A stretch of DNA of 64,000 nucleotides from Artemisia argyi. Its lineage: Eukaryota > Streptophyta > Magnoliopsida > Asterales > Asteraceae. The stretch lies in contig CM060704.1 in the NCBI GenBank assembly GCA_030686995.1, positions 111,606,542-111,670,541 of the forward strand, given 5' to 3'. The notes under the pieces are model-generated. The model saw only the letters and a list, made by a program, of their open reading frames with translations, was not told the DNA's origin and made no database searches. How positions within the stretch are numbered: the first letter of the stretch is position 1; each line of letters starts with the position of its first letter. A program made the translations under genes and the position numbers. Shown piece after piece: positions 21,987 to 33,619 of the stretch.

Positions 21987-21987
<1 letters not shown>

Positions 21988-22352
21988 CTATGTTCATTTT
22001 TTTATGGTGCAAAGTGAAAGCACATGTCAAAATAAAATGTAAATGTAAAAAAATAATACACATTCAATTTACCAAACAAAACTATATGTTCGAAACAGAG
22101 GTGTTGCTATTTTCATTTTTAGCCCGAGATATAATTGTAAAAAAAATAAATAGCCCACTAAACCCAAATTAATTAAATCTAATAATACACGTTCAATTTA
22201 CCAAACAAAAGTATATGTTCTACCGGTTCCTTCCGAATTCCCAATTCAAGCGGTTCAACTTTCACCATCGTCATTTATTCACTACTCAGAAGATCATAAT
22301 TCAAGATCAAAAGGTAACAATTTAAAAATATTTTTATTATTACTATGAAACT

Positions 22353-22660
22353 GTGATTCATGACACAAACTTTATGAAGTTGAAAGGAATCGCCGAGCTT
22401 GCTACATTGATGGTGATACGAAAGATGCATATTTCTTTTCCTTTTATCTATAAGTTATTGAAGCTTTCTTTAGTCTCACTTGTGGCAACCACAATCGTAG
22501 AAAGATGTTTTTCGGAAATGAAATTGATAAAGATAAATCTCCGCAACATAATGGGTGAAAATTATATGAATGATGCTTAAATTTGTAACATAGAAAAAGA
22601 AATATTCGCGAAAGTTACAAATGAAGACGTGATAAAGAGCTTTCAAGGCTAGAAACGTCG
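22353..22660 (+). pseudogene. hAT transposase C-terminal dimerisation domain
   Basis: The reading AELATLMVIRKMHISFPFIY, LLKLSLVSLVATTIVERCFS, EMKLIKINLRNIMGENYMND shows the hAT_C signature: a hydrophobic (L)VATTIVERCFS core followed by the K..LRN helix. After a stop at 22578-22580 the family text continues (ICNIEKEIFAKVTNEDVI), so a small indel plus stop breaks it. The domain pairs transposase subunits; no catalytic part remains. Confidence 0.8.
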
Positions 22661-22803
22661 TAGATGTCAATAGTAAAAGAGACATGGTACTTTATTCATT
22701 AGTTTTTCATTTTCACAAACAATATAACCTTGAATTAATTTTTTTGTATTTACGAAAAATTTTTTTGTGCAACACCCACTTGAAAATCCTGGGTCCGTCC
22801 CTG

Positions 22804-23083
22804 TAGGTAATTATGAATATCTAAAGCTACTTGAGAAACAAAAACATTACTCGATCCCTCCGTACAAAAATTATTTTCTACCCACATTAAAAATGCGATC
22901 AATAATATAATGCACCACCAATAAAATTCATTTTAGCTATTAAAAGTTTTTTATTGGTTATGACACCATTGATAAAGTCGGACATAATGAGAGGCACCAT
23001 CACATGTGGTTGGCCTCCCACCAAGCGTGGTCATTTTATAGTCGTGTGTGCTTCCTCACTTTTAGCACTCGTTTGACATTGTG

Positions 23084-23168
<85 letters not shown>

Positions 23169-23526
23169 TATTTTTATTTTATTATTTTTGTGTGTGTAAG
23201 AGGTATATTATAAAGTATGTTGATATCAAAGTGAGTATTTTTTGTTTTTGGTTTGGTGGTCATCATTATGGATGTTTGATGGTTGATTTGGTGAATAAAG
23301 TAAATGCATAGGTGTTGGTGATGAGTGCGGTGACCATCGCACCTTGTCTAATATTTCACTTTCTATAAAACAAAAAAATTATATTTTGAGAAGCAAATAA
23401 ACACTTTTTATCAAAACACATAAATTCAGTAATACAACAACAATATACTCGATCTCGCCTGGCTCATATCTGAGAGTGGTGAAATGTGACCTCATGATAA
23501 ACCCAAAACCAAAAAGTAGGAATACC
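22804..23526. other. spacer with degraded repeats
   Basis: A CCCTCCGTACAAAA motif near 22857 resembles a MITE end without a clear partner. No gene was found. Confidence 0.35.
23084..23168. repeat. (ATT)n microsatellite
   Basis: About 28 perfect ATT units. Open frames across it (poly-I and poly-Y) are repeat artefacts. Confidence 0.97.
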
Positions 23527-23607
23527 CATGGACGGACTCACATGTAGGCAAAAGTTTTTTATAGATCCAACTTTTACCATAGAACATATCAAGTAATCTT
23601 AACCACT

Positions 23608-23650
<43 letters not shown>

Positions 23651-24126
23651 CAAAATAATAAAATAAACTTGCACCCTTTTTTTAAAACTTAAATATCTTG
23701 CAAACCGTAAATCGTCAAGCTACAAAAAAATACCATCGCGACGAGAATTAAATTATCTTTCTATAAACATGCATTGTTATATACTTTCGACGAAGCGGAA
23801 ATTTTTTTAAAAAAAAGTTCGTCGAAAGTATATAATAATGCATATCTATAGAAAGATGATTTAATTCTCGTCGCGATGGTATTTTTTTTGTAGTTTGACG
23901 ATTTACCGTTTGCAAGATATTTTGTTTTTAAAAAAAAGGTGAAAAATAAAAACGAGTGGCTATGATTGGTTTATGGGTTCTATGACACATATGAGATATA
24001 TATTGATCTCTTCTCCTCACATGTATGTCAGGTGTGGCACGGGCTACACCCGTTTTATATAATAAAGTATAAAAAGACTTCAAAACTGTCACATTTTTTA
24101 TGTGTGCCCTCAATTTTCTTTTGCTA
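23527..24126. mobile_element. hAT remnant, left part
   Basis: The start CATGGACGGACTCACA and the block GTGTGGCACGGGCTACACCC at about 24031 match the left end of the hAT element at 21783-21830. A foldback element and a poly-T run (about 23611-23648) sit inside. The remnant stops at 24126 where the Helitron tail begins. Its right end seems to be 39863-39882 plus 43749-43777, which read TTTTGTGCCCAACACC and, after the small LTR element, AATTCTAGTCCGTCTCCCT. Confidence 0.6.
23672..23941. mobile_element. long foldback element (hairpin MITE)
   Basis: The arms (about 23672-23795 and 23818-23941) are inverted over more than 110 bases and start and end with CACCCTTTTTTT/AAAAAAAGGTG. The inner 65 bases differ by only about five changes. 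The loop is about 22 bases. There is no coding capacity. A transcript would form a long, nearly perfect hairpin of the kind processed to small RNAs. Confidence 0.75.
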
Positions 24127-24761
24127 CTAGTTGGATAGCCCGCGCGTTGCGGCGGGATAAATTGACATCAGTTTTTTGCAAACATGTTTCCCAAAACAAT
24201 TTAGTAATACAAAGTATTCATTCATTTAACAAAATGTCACATGTTTTGTACTTGTGCAAACGTTTGTTCAAAAGAGGAGTTGCAAAGTAGAGGAGTTACA
24301 TACTTTGGTTTAGAATTAGAATGTATACAGAATTACTGCTTTCTACGTTTTTCAACATGATCGCAAGCAACCGTTAGCAAATATTGATTTCTTTGTTTTT
24401 GAAACCGATGGCAAACTTTCTCTTTTGATATGAAAACAATCTGTAGATATTATTCAATACTTATGTGAATAGGTCGCATACATGCGCCATTTAGAATATA
24501 CATCATATTCATAGTTCACAATAAAAGACTTTGGTTGTATGTTATAAATTTTCGATACATGTGTCATTTAGACTCAATTTGCAGCAACCATTGTGAAACA
24601 CTCCTCTGAAAAATGTTGCAGCAGCCACACCTCAGCCTAAGTGCTGGCAGCAACTTCTGCTGCCTTCTCTTCGCCTTCCTTTATTGGTTCTACTTGGCTT
24701 TCTTCACTTCCGCCTCAGGTTCTACTCGACTTTCTTCACTTCTGCCTCATATAAAGTTTCC

Positions 24762-24866
24762 TGCAAGTATCCCAAATTATAAGTAAACACAAAGCTTCAT
24801 TGTGTGTAATTTATGCAAGTATCCCAAATTATAAGTAAACACAAAGCTTCATTGTGTGTAATTTAA
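24762..24866. repeat. 52 bp perfect tandem duplication
   Basis: TGCAAGTATCCCAAATTATA and the following bases occur twice, at 24762 and 24814, without visible change. Confidence 0.95.
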
Positions 24867-25439
24867 GCTGATCCAAAGACTCAGTTGCACATCTAAAGAT
24901 AAGTTTGTGAAAACGGCAAGCACCTACTGTTAAGCTTGACTTCATCCCTTAACCATTCAAACAGTTCTAAACCTCTTTTGAGTCAATGATGTTAAATGAG
25001 TCTAAGTAATGCCACTATCAAAGAAGCTTCAAAGTTTACCACCACTACTTCAACATATACACCTTCTAAACCAAAAAATAACATAAAAAGTAAACTAAAA
25101 ATGATGTAAGAGGGTTTACCTCTCCTCTAAGCTTATTAGAATCTACCTTCTTGGCAGAGTAGCCCTAAGTTCTCTTTCAAACCAAACCCGCCACGAATAC
25201 AATTCTTATATTGTGCCTTACCAAGCGCCTTCCCTGAGCACTTAAATTCTGGTGTTTTATTCTACCGTAGCACTCCAGACCTGTCCACACCATTTGGATT
25301 GGGCTGAAACACACATTTAACACCAAAACATTGCCTAAAAAGCTGGAATGCATGGTGATTGGTTAATGGAAAACATGTTGTTTGTTGATTTTATATCAAC
25401 GATAATAAATGGCTAATTTACCTCAACGCATATTCCTCG

Positions 25440-28280
25440 TTTTCTGATATGAAAAAGAAGATCGAGGACTTGTGTACCTTAGATCCTAAAGAATACCAAA
25501 CAGAGTTCTCTTTGGAGTTCATGAAAGATGTTAACTAAATCTTGGCTTTCATCACTTCCACTGCCGCCATTTGCTTGGCTACACAAAGAAAATTTGAAAT
25601 ATATAGTCAGAATCTAAGAATCTGGTGTCTTAAAAATTAACAATGAGATGATTGCAAGTCGATACATTATAGTCGAATTAAAACTAATACAAACAGGTAG
25701 CAGGTCAACCCAACCCGCCTGACCCATTTTGACCCTAAGAAAGTTACTTATTTTTTTGAATTCACCTGATTTGACCCAAACAACTTTTTACGCATTCCCG
25801 ACCTAACCTGATCTTGTTAACAGGTATTTGTATTTTGTAACATGTTCCCGACCCAGTCCGATCTTGTGAACAGGTAACCGTGGACTTTCTTAATGCACCA
25901 AGAACCTCAACCCAACATGATGTGTGACTCAATCTACATGACCTATCCATTTTTCAGCCATATCATTAAGAATATAAGTGGTTAATTTACCTTGTTCTTT
26001 GATCTCCCTTTTCCTAGACCAGCAGTTTCAGTATACCATTTCATTGACCTGCACGAAAAATTTATTTCAGATTAAGCTTTTTCATAAACCTTAGTTTACG
26101 GTTACCACCATTAACGGGAAACCTGTCATAAACCCAAACCCCCCCCCCCCCCCACCCTTCCGCTTGTTTAAAGTATGCAAACCTTGCATCTTTGGAAAAT
26201 TCAACATCTTACCTTCATTTTGACCCATCAGCCGACCGAACCTGCAGTTTTGCCACTTCCAGTCATAATTTTTGCCTTCTGGTAAGTCCACCAAGCTGAC
26301 CCATTTTAGCTGGGTTGAGGAACACTGTTTTTGACACATTACGCATCATGCATTCTTGTAACGTACCACACGTACATATATATTTCAGCATTAAGTTTAA
26401 AATTGTCGATAAAAATAATATACATTCTATATACATTACATTGTGTTCATTCATGACCAAAAGAAATATATCTCGCCTGGACAATAAGCATTCACCGACG
26501 TAAAAGTTTTGAAACAAATCAGCCGTTTAAAAATCACTTTTGTGGATATAACATCGACAACCAAATAATTAATAACCTAAAATGCTATATAAAGTGGGTT
26601 ATTTGTGGATAGTAGGTACTACCTGGTGTTGCTACACATTTGCAGGGCCTTCCTGTTGGTGGCTCGCGTTTTCAGGAACTTGTGGTCACAGCGTGTTTCC
26701 TAGAGTGCATACTTCAAAGAGAGCACCTTTTTTCCTGGTAATTTGATTCTAAAGTACTTTAGAAAATCGTGTACACGGCTGTGATCAACCATCCCTTCAA
26801 TTTTTCCCTTCCACCATTCAACAGGCTTGTCAAGCTGAAATGCGGCTGGAGTTAACTTTTTTTAAATATTACAAACAATCAAAAAAAAATTAAGCAAAGG
26901 TAGCTAAGATACATACGTCGTATATGTGTTTGTATACAAACTGATTCTGGATAAATAAATTAAGAGTTCCAAAGTCATAATATACCTATGGATGGCAGGA
27001 AAATCGTTTAACCCACAACGAAACCTAAGATTCCCAAATCCCAAACACGCCCAAATCCGCACAAAACAACACTATCAAAAAACCATAAATATCCAAACTT
27101 TGTACCAAATTGTCACTTAATAATATAAACGCATATGTAATTCATGATAACAAACTAAAACCAAAAATTATACCGATTCTAACGTTCCTAAATATTTTGA
27201 TAAGCTAAAAATAACAAATTTAAGTATTAAGATTCAGGTTTTATACCGAAAACCCATTTCAAAAAAGCTTAAAAATAAAAAACTAATAACCAAAATTCAT
27301 TGCTTTTACACCAAACAAAAGCTTTATAATGGTTGCCGGCTAAATTAAATCATATAGAATTTAAGATTAAACATAAGAAATACCTGCATCACTCGGTGAT
27401 GTCCTGCTCTATCCCGAGTTACTGTGCTACCCAACTTCTCTTGGAATGTAGAATGTCACACATCTGAATCACGGTCTGAGCCTGACATGGAGGAGCAACG
27501 CGTAGAACATAGTAGCAAGGTTCAATTGTGTTGCTGATCACTTTCAAAGTAGTGTCAGTGTACCTGTCCAAGCACCATAATTCAACTTCAGTTATTTGAC
27601 GACAGGTTGAGTGTGACTATAAGTTTCTAACAACACGTATATGATGTGCATTACCTTGCAATTTGACCATGACGTTTCAATGGTCGCCATTGCTCGGTGA
27701 CAGAGTAGGGAATGAACATATCATGATCACGACACAAAACTTACTTGTAAGAATTCAAATTGACCAAACTTGAAATCCAGAGACTTTTCCAGAGATTTCT
27801 TAACAAAAACAAACATACGCATAAAAACATTTTTCATCATTAGAGAAAAGATGTATCTCTGCATAAACAAACATGTGCATAAAAACAAACAAACACGTGA
27901 CCTGTTCCGATCCATGTTTGTTTCCGAGGCTGAAATTGAGAGGCGGTTATTACCATACTGTGGGCATCAGTACATTGCAAGCAACTTGAGGTTTTACAAT
28001 ATTTGGTAGGGATAATTTAGCTTCTTGCAGTCGTTGTTCCCACTTAAGATCCTCAAAATCATCTACCTGCAAACAGTTTTCCAAGGAGAAAATCAATATT
28101 AAGCTGATCAAAACAATTTATCATGCATAGTCGATAAACGCTTGAAATAAGCTAATCCAAACACCCCTAACCTATTATGATTTTTAACATTTTAATAAAG
28201 ACAGTACGCAAGCATACCTGAAGAACATGATCGTTTCGTCCATCTGCAGCAGCTTTCGGTAAATGAGCAGCCTTCACCTA
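25440..28280 (-). pseudogene. unidentified exon-like pieces in the Helitron
   Basis: On the minus strand several open stretches are bounded by AG and GT: VKAAHLPKAAADGRNDHVLQ (about 28278-28219), VDDFEDLKWEQRLQEAKLSL (about 28070-27957), MFIPYSVTEQWRPLKRHGQI (about 27730-27654), YTDTTLKVISNTIEPCYYVL with VAPPCQAQTVIQMCDIL (about 27565-27440), EWWKGKIEGMVDHSRVHDFL (about 26835-26740) and MKWYTETAGLGKGRSKNK (about 26046-25992). Together they look like exons of one host gene. The fourth has a stop. I do not recognise the protein. Position inside a Helitron suggests gene capture. Confidence 0.4.
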
Positions 28281-28659
28281 CATTAAAAGAAAAATAAAGT
28301 GTTCTATAAGAAAAATAAAATAGTAGAAACAGGGTCATACAAAATTATGTGCTTATTGCAGATAAATTTCAATCTCTGCCTTCATTTTTAACCTTTAAAC
28401 GGTTAAGTCGGTACTTCAAATAAAATATAACCGCAAATGAGGAATATTACCTCACGAATGATGAAATTGGGGAACTAAAGATTAGAAGAACATCTGAGAA
28501 TACAAAGGAGTGCAAAATGTGTAGGCTTAGGCGTAAGAGCATAGCCTAACTTGCTATTCTTTTTCGTACCTAAGCCAAGATACGGGGTTACATGTGGTAT
28601 TATGGTAATGAAAACACGATTTTCATATAAATTGTTTCTTTAAAAACTGTTTTGTGAGT

Positions 28660-29090
28660 TCATAATATGAGGCTCAGATTCATCAGTATTTTCAAAAGCG
28701 GATACATCCGACATGGCAGCAAACTTAATAGTTTGCCCCGCCAAGACACGAAGATTCACGACTTTAATTAGACTCATTCAAATTCATCATTGCCTCATAT
28801 TCGGAAGTGTGTGCAGATAAAACGGGATACAACCCGGCATGGCTGCAAACACGATGCCGTGCTGCCTCGCCAAGACACAGGTCGATTTTACCCTTCATAA
28901 CCAACCAACTTATTCTAGAAAGCGGGTATGCACCGGTATTTGTACTTTGCTCAGATTTGCAAGTGCGTGTCCACATAGAAGGGTATGTAGCCAGCCATGC
29001 CTGCAAGGACAATGTGGTGCTGCCCCGCCAAGATACGGGTCGATTTCACCTTTCACAATCCACCAACTTAGTGTAGTTGCAAAATAGCAA
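28660..29090. repeat. three diverged tandem repeats
   Basis: Three units of about 130-180 bases share CATGGCWGCAAAC-like text followed by GCCCCGCCAAGACACG-like text and CCAACCAACTTA-like text (near 28713, 28839 and 28997). No protein is supported. Confidence 0.65.
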
Positions 29091-29220
29091 ACGCACAAAT
29101 GCAATAGTATCATCATCGCTTATAATGTCGTGCCACTAACCCTGCTTCATTACTTCCGCTAACACTGCTTCATTCCTAGCATATTGACCAAAAACCAATA
29201 ATAAAAAACAACAGTCAAGA

Positions 29221-31652
29221 TGTCACACCCCGCCACGGCGGAAACGCGAGGGTGTAAATTCATGGATATCATCACAACACATGGTGTCTATATAGAGAAT
29301 AACTACATGCAATAAAAATGGCAAAGTATAGACACAAAGTGTCATAACAATACCCAAAAGATAACAACATGATAAACTCCAAAAGCACAGATAAACCACT
29401 TCCAATGCAACTAAGGTCTCGTCTAACCACATCCTTCTATCTTATCCTTAGAAAGCTCACCTGAAAATGATGCTTAAAACGTCAACATAATGTTGGTGAG
29501 ATTCATAGGTTTAAGACACATACACGCCAGGCAACCAAAATCACTGTGATTATAAAATATAGCTGGACAAATAATTACTGTTATCATATACGCTACACGT
29601 ATTCTCGAGGCAGCATCACACATAAGGCAACCATCGGGCGGAATGTGACCCCCGCTCCAAATAATGGGTAAATTAATACCCTCCGATCGGACCACACAGC
29701 AAAAATAGTAAGTAGGGATGCTACTCTCCAATTAGGTCGTATGCACGAGCAACAGGGTAAGCACCCTCCCAATTGGACCACACAGCATTATCAAACAACA
29801 TATCCTTACCGTTCACATATAGCATAAATACGATAACATTAAAAGTCCGAGCTCTTTAACACACATACACATAATTACAGTAATTCAAATCATTTAAGAT
29901 AAGCATCATTCCCATCCCAAGTTTAAAACAAAGTAAAAATATGGGACTATGAACTCACCTCAAACCTTGCAGCTTCCACAAAACCAATCACAATCTATAA
30001 CACACAAAATAAATCCACATTATACATGGCCAAGCTAAAAGCTATAACCTATGCAATACACATATGATGGATGTCTAAGACTCATATGACGCACCATGGA
30101 TCTCCTAGACACCATACTAACCACCACCATAACTTAATACTCACTAAATCCCTTGAACTTTTAAAATCAGAAAACGCAGAATTTTTGGGTACATTCGCCC
30201 ACATAAAATCATGACAAATTAAGCTTAACAACTCACACCAAAAATTTACCATAGTCTCTCATAAGCATAGAAGCTAATCCCAGAAGGTCATGGACCAATA
30301 ACACACACAAATACTCATAATAAATTCAAACTTGTCAACTACTCAAATTCGGATCTGAACGCACACCAAAATTTTTTTGATTTCCATAAAATACTTCCAC
30401 AAGTTTTTATCGCGAATCCTATTCGTGGTAGTCTAATATAACCTAATACTTAACTATTCCAGAAGGCCTAGTCAAAATACCACTTTTACAACCACATGAC
30501 ACCCTAAAACTTTTACCCAAATTCTGTCCCAGTTTGACAGTTTTGACACCTTAACAAAGAAAAATCAAAAGACCAACTTCCCGACCTTGAAATCAATCGT
30601 GGCTGGACTTTTTGGAAAACTCTTTCATTATACTTCAATTTAGACTAAAAATTCGTGATCTAACTCCTCACCATCTGTTAATTACACTCATATCTTTACA
30701 GCCATAGTTTTCTGTCCAAACCCTAACTCAATAACTAGCATGTTTTATGCTCAATTCTCTTCTCCAATCATCATAATATTATCATTAATTGATCCCAACA
30801 TGTTTTAATTAATTAATTTACAGAAGTTTACAAACCCTAGATCCATCATAATTAATATTACATGAATTAGATTAATTAATCAAACAATTGAACATAGGGT
30901 TTAAAGATTTTACCTTGATTCTTGATTTTTAGCTTCAAAAATATAAACCCTAATTTTTCCCTTCTCCTCTTGCCCTTGTGATCGACTCAAATTTGCAGAA
31001 ATTTGGCTTTAGGGTCTTTGGTATAGCTTATATGGGTAGGGGTTGGGCTTGTTTGGGTTAGATTAGGAATCCTTGGGCCTAAGAGTCATATTTGGACTCA
31101 AATTGGGTTTCCTTTTTCCGCCTTATCCCTTCTAGCCGATTTTTTTACCATATACATACATATAGTTTTATTTTTTTTATTAAATTTATTTATTACACTC
31201 AAAACCTCATACTTTTTATATTTTATAAATACCCGTAGCTAATCCTAGCGTCTTACGCGATAAACCTCAACTTTTACGACAACCGGAAAAATATCATTTT
31301 CAAAAATAAAGTTTCCAAAAATAGAATTTCACACTCTTTTGAAACATAACTCAAAAAAACAAACTCCTCGTAACTCACTAACGCTCAAATACTTGAACGA
31401 AAACTCGTTACGCAAAATCACAAAAACACCAAAACTACACAAGTCATTTCTACACCATAAAGGTGATCAAAATGAACTTTCCTAAATTCCAACTTTCCAA
31501 ATCACAATAAAACCATTTACGCAAAGGGATTTAGTGCTAAAACTCACCTATATCACACATATAACACTACAATCACCTATAACACATCAAACAAACGTCA
31601 ACCGAGTCAAGACTATCAGTCAAACCGACCTGCTAAAACCACGGTTGTTACA
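29221..31652 (-). repeat. gypsy 3' LTR (left copy)
   Basis: 2432 bp, ending at TTACA. The adjoining CATCATCCCCCACTT (31653 on) reads on the minus strand as AAGTGGGGGATGATG, the polypurine tract. Short open frames in the LTR are not genes. Confidence 0.93.
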
Positions 31653-31653
31653 T

Positions 31654-31667
31654 CATCCCCCACTTAG
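31654..31667 (-). other. gypsy polypurine tract
   Basis: On the minus strand it reads AAGTGGGGGATGA just before the 3' LTR, as in Del/Tekay elements. Confidence 0.75.
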
Positions 31668-32180
31668 GTAAATCGCGTCTCGAGATTTCAACTACACGAG
31701 TCACCACTCACAACAGCAAAAGAAAATTTATGGATATTTAAGCGGATAAATACCACCCCATAAAATCACAGAGAAAGAATCGCAAAAATGTGAACCGACT
31801 AAACACTCGAATTCACACAATAAAAAAAAACATTCCGTCACTCCAACGATACACGCAAATAGATACACTCCCCGATCAATAACACCAATGATCAAAACGA
31901 CTTCTCACGGGTAGGTACGATACCCCCAAACCAAATGAAAAGCCAAATGGTAACCGCAAGACGCACTCACAAATGACAGATACCCATAAAACAAACATTT
32001 ATGAATACCCCGCATCTAACTTCCACAATCTAAAATCCAACTACAAACGATTTACTTCACCAACCACATCAGCAGACAAATTTGGGTACTTAAATTTCAT
32101 CGGATCCTCACATTCCCAAGTAAACTCATGACCACGCTTAGAATCCCACCATACCTTTACCAACGCTATCTCACCATACT

Positions 32181-32720
32181 TCAACCCTTAACATCTCGAT
32201 CCATAATTCCAACAGGTTTCTCGACAAAACGAAGAGTCTTGTCAACCTTAATCTCATCTAATGGCACATCTAGACTATCATCTGCCAACCACTTCTTTCC
32301 ATTAGATACGTGAAATGTATCATGTGCACCACTTAGTTCCTCAGCTAACTTCAACCGGTATGCCACAAATCCAATCTTTTCCGAAATTTCAAATGGTCCT
32401 ACGTATCTCGGTGCTAGCTTGCCTTTCTTACCGAAACGCACAACACCCTTCCAAGGAGATACTTTTAACCTCACAATATCACCAACACCAAACTCTAAGG
32501 GCTTACGAAAATAATCCGCATAACTCTTTTGGCGGTCTCTTGCTGCCTTAAGTCTTTCCTTAATCGGAAAACCTTATTCGTATTCTCCCGTTCTAGTTCA
32601 GGACCAATTAGTTGGCGTGTTCCAACCTTTGCCCATAGAACAGGTGACCTACATTACCTTCCATACAACTTTTCACACGACACCTACTCAATACTAGAAT
32701 GATAATTGTTGATATAGGAG
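32181..32720 (-). pseudogene. gypsy integrase C-terminus
   Basis: The open part (32474-32181) reads RLKVSPWKGVVRFGKKGKLA, RYVGPFEISEKIGFVAYRLK, then HDTFHVSN and VPLDEIKVDKTLRFVEKPV, the conserved integrase tail of Del/Tekay elements just before the chromodomain. Upstream text to about 32720 (fragments such as RPPKELCG and WRIRIRFS) fits the earlier integrase with frame breaks. The reading stops after IMDRDVKG, so the chromodomain is lost. It would direct cDNA insertion, perhaps to heterochromatin, in an intact element. Confidence 0.85.
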
Positions 32721-33404
32721 AACTCAGCTAAGGGTAAATGTATACCTCAGCTTCCTCCAAAATCAAACACACCCATGCTCTCAGCTCACCATCCATCGCC
32801 TAATTTGTACGCTCACTTAGTTCACTCATTAGAGAATGATAATTCGTACTCATCTACATACGAGTTCTCAAGACTCTATAACACGTTTACCACTATCGCG
32901 AAGTAAGTGTTTCATTATGTTTCTTGATGATCAACACGACACCCTTTGGTTCTTTACCAACTCACAGAGGGAAAAGTCTCACCAACTCCTCCTTAATAAA
33001 ATCTCCAGGTACCTCTGGCTATTTCAACACCCTAATAATCGTTGACTACAACCTTTACTTTCAAGCATTTCAAACACTTGCTAAAGTAACAGTATTCTCC
33101 TTCATACTTGCTCCCCAACACAACTCTCGTTAAGGTAATAATACGTCTTATCCATTATAGGATGTATCAAACACCTTTCATAATTGATGTCCTAATGCTT
33201 CCTCTCAATGAAACCAATAGCTGGTCCGCAAAGTACATTCCTCCATCTTCGTTCCTTTCCATTTACTGGTCTAAACCAAGTAATCATTATTCTTACATGT
33301 TCTCAACCTTGAGCCTCTCTCTCCAGGCTGTCAGTATCATCCTCTTAACTCCGAACTGAATTATCATAATCATTGCTCACAAACATCTAAGTTTCACTCG
33401 TTCA

Positions 33405-33610
33405 TTCCTGCTCAGCGCTCTTACCACTATGTCCGCTCTTCCTTAACGGTAGCGAATCAGAAAATCGTAGTCACTGAGAAATTCCACACCCAACTTCTCT
33501 TCAATATATATTAACCTCTTGTCAAATATATGCTAAAGATTCTTATGATCCGTGTAGATAACACTTCCTGCTCCATACAAATCTCATCTCCAAGTTCTAT
33601 TTCCCAACTT
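33405..33610 (-). pseudogene. gypsy RNase H remnant
   Basis: Read with frame changes, the minus strand gives VIYTDHKNL.HIFDKRLIY, then FLSDYDFLIRY and ALSRN, the RNase H motif order of gypsy pol. No single frame is open. The reverse transcriptase expected at higher coordinates was not recognised. Confidence 0.6.
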
Positions 33611-33619
33611 TAAACCATG

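Larger units (their letters stand above)
21783..22803 (+). mobile_element. deleted hAT element
   Basis: The left end CATGGACGGACCCA and the right end (reverse complement CAGGGACGGACCCA) are inverted. Flanks share TAGGTAA (21773-21779 and 22804-22810), consistent with an old target duplication. Inside are a long TA microsatellite and the C-terminal dimerisation domain of the transposase. The N-terminal zinc finger and the catalytic region are gone. Confidence 0.75.

Noticed and set aside
21869..22172. open frames over the TA repeat (poly-YI)
   Set aside because: They exist only because the dinucleotide repeat has no stops; no protein signal.
23004..23311. open frames over the ATT repeat (poly-I and poly-Y)
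   Set aside because: Artefact of the trinucleotide repeat.
29223..29432. 69-codon minus-strand frame in the gypsy LTR, repeated at 36140-36349
   Set aside because: Present twice only through LTR duplication; hydrophobic text without family features.
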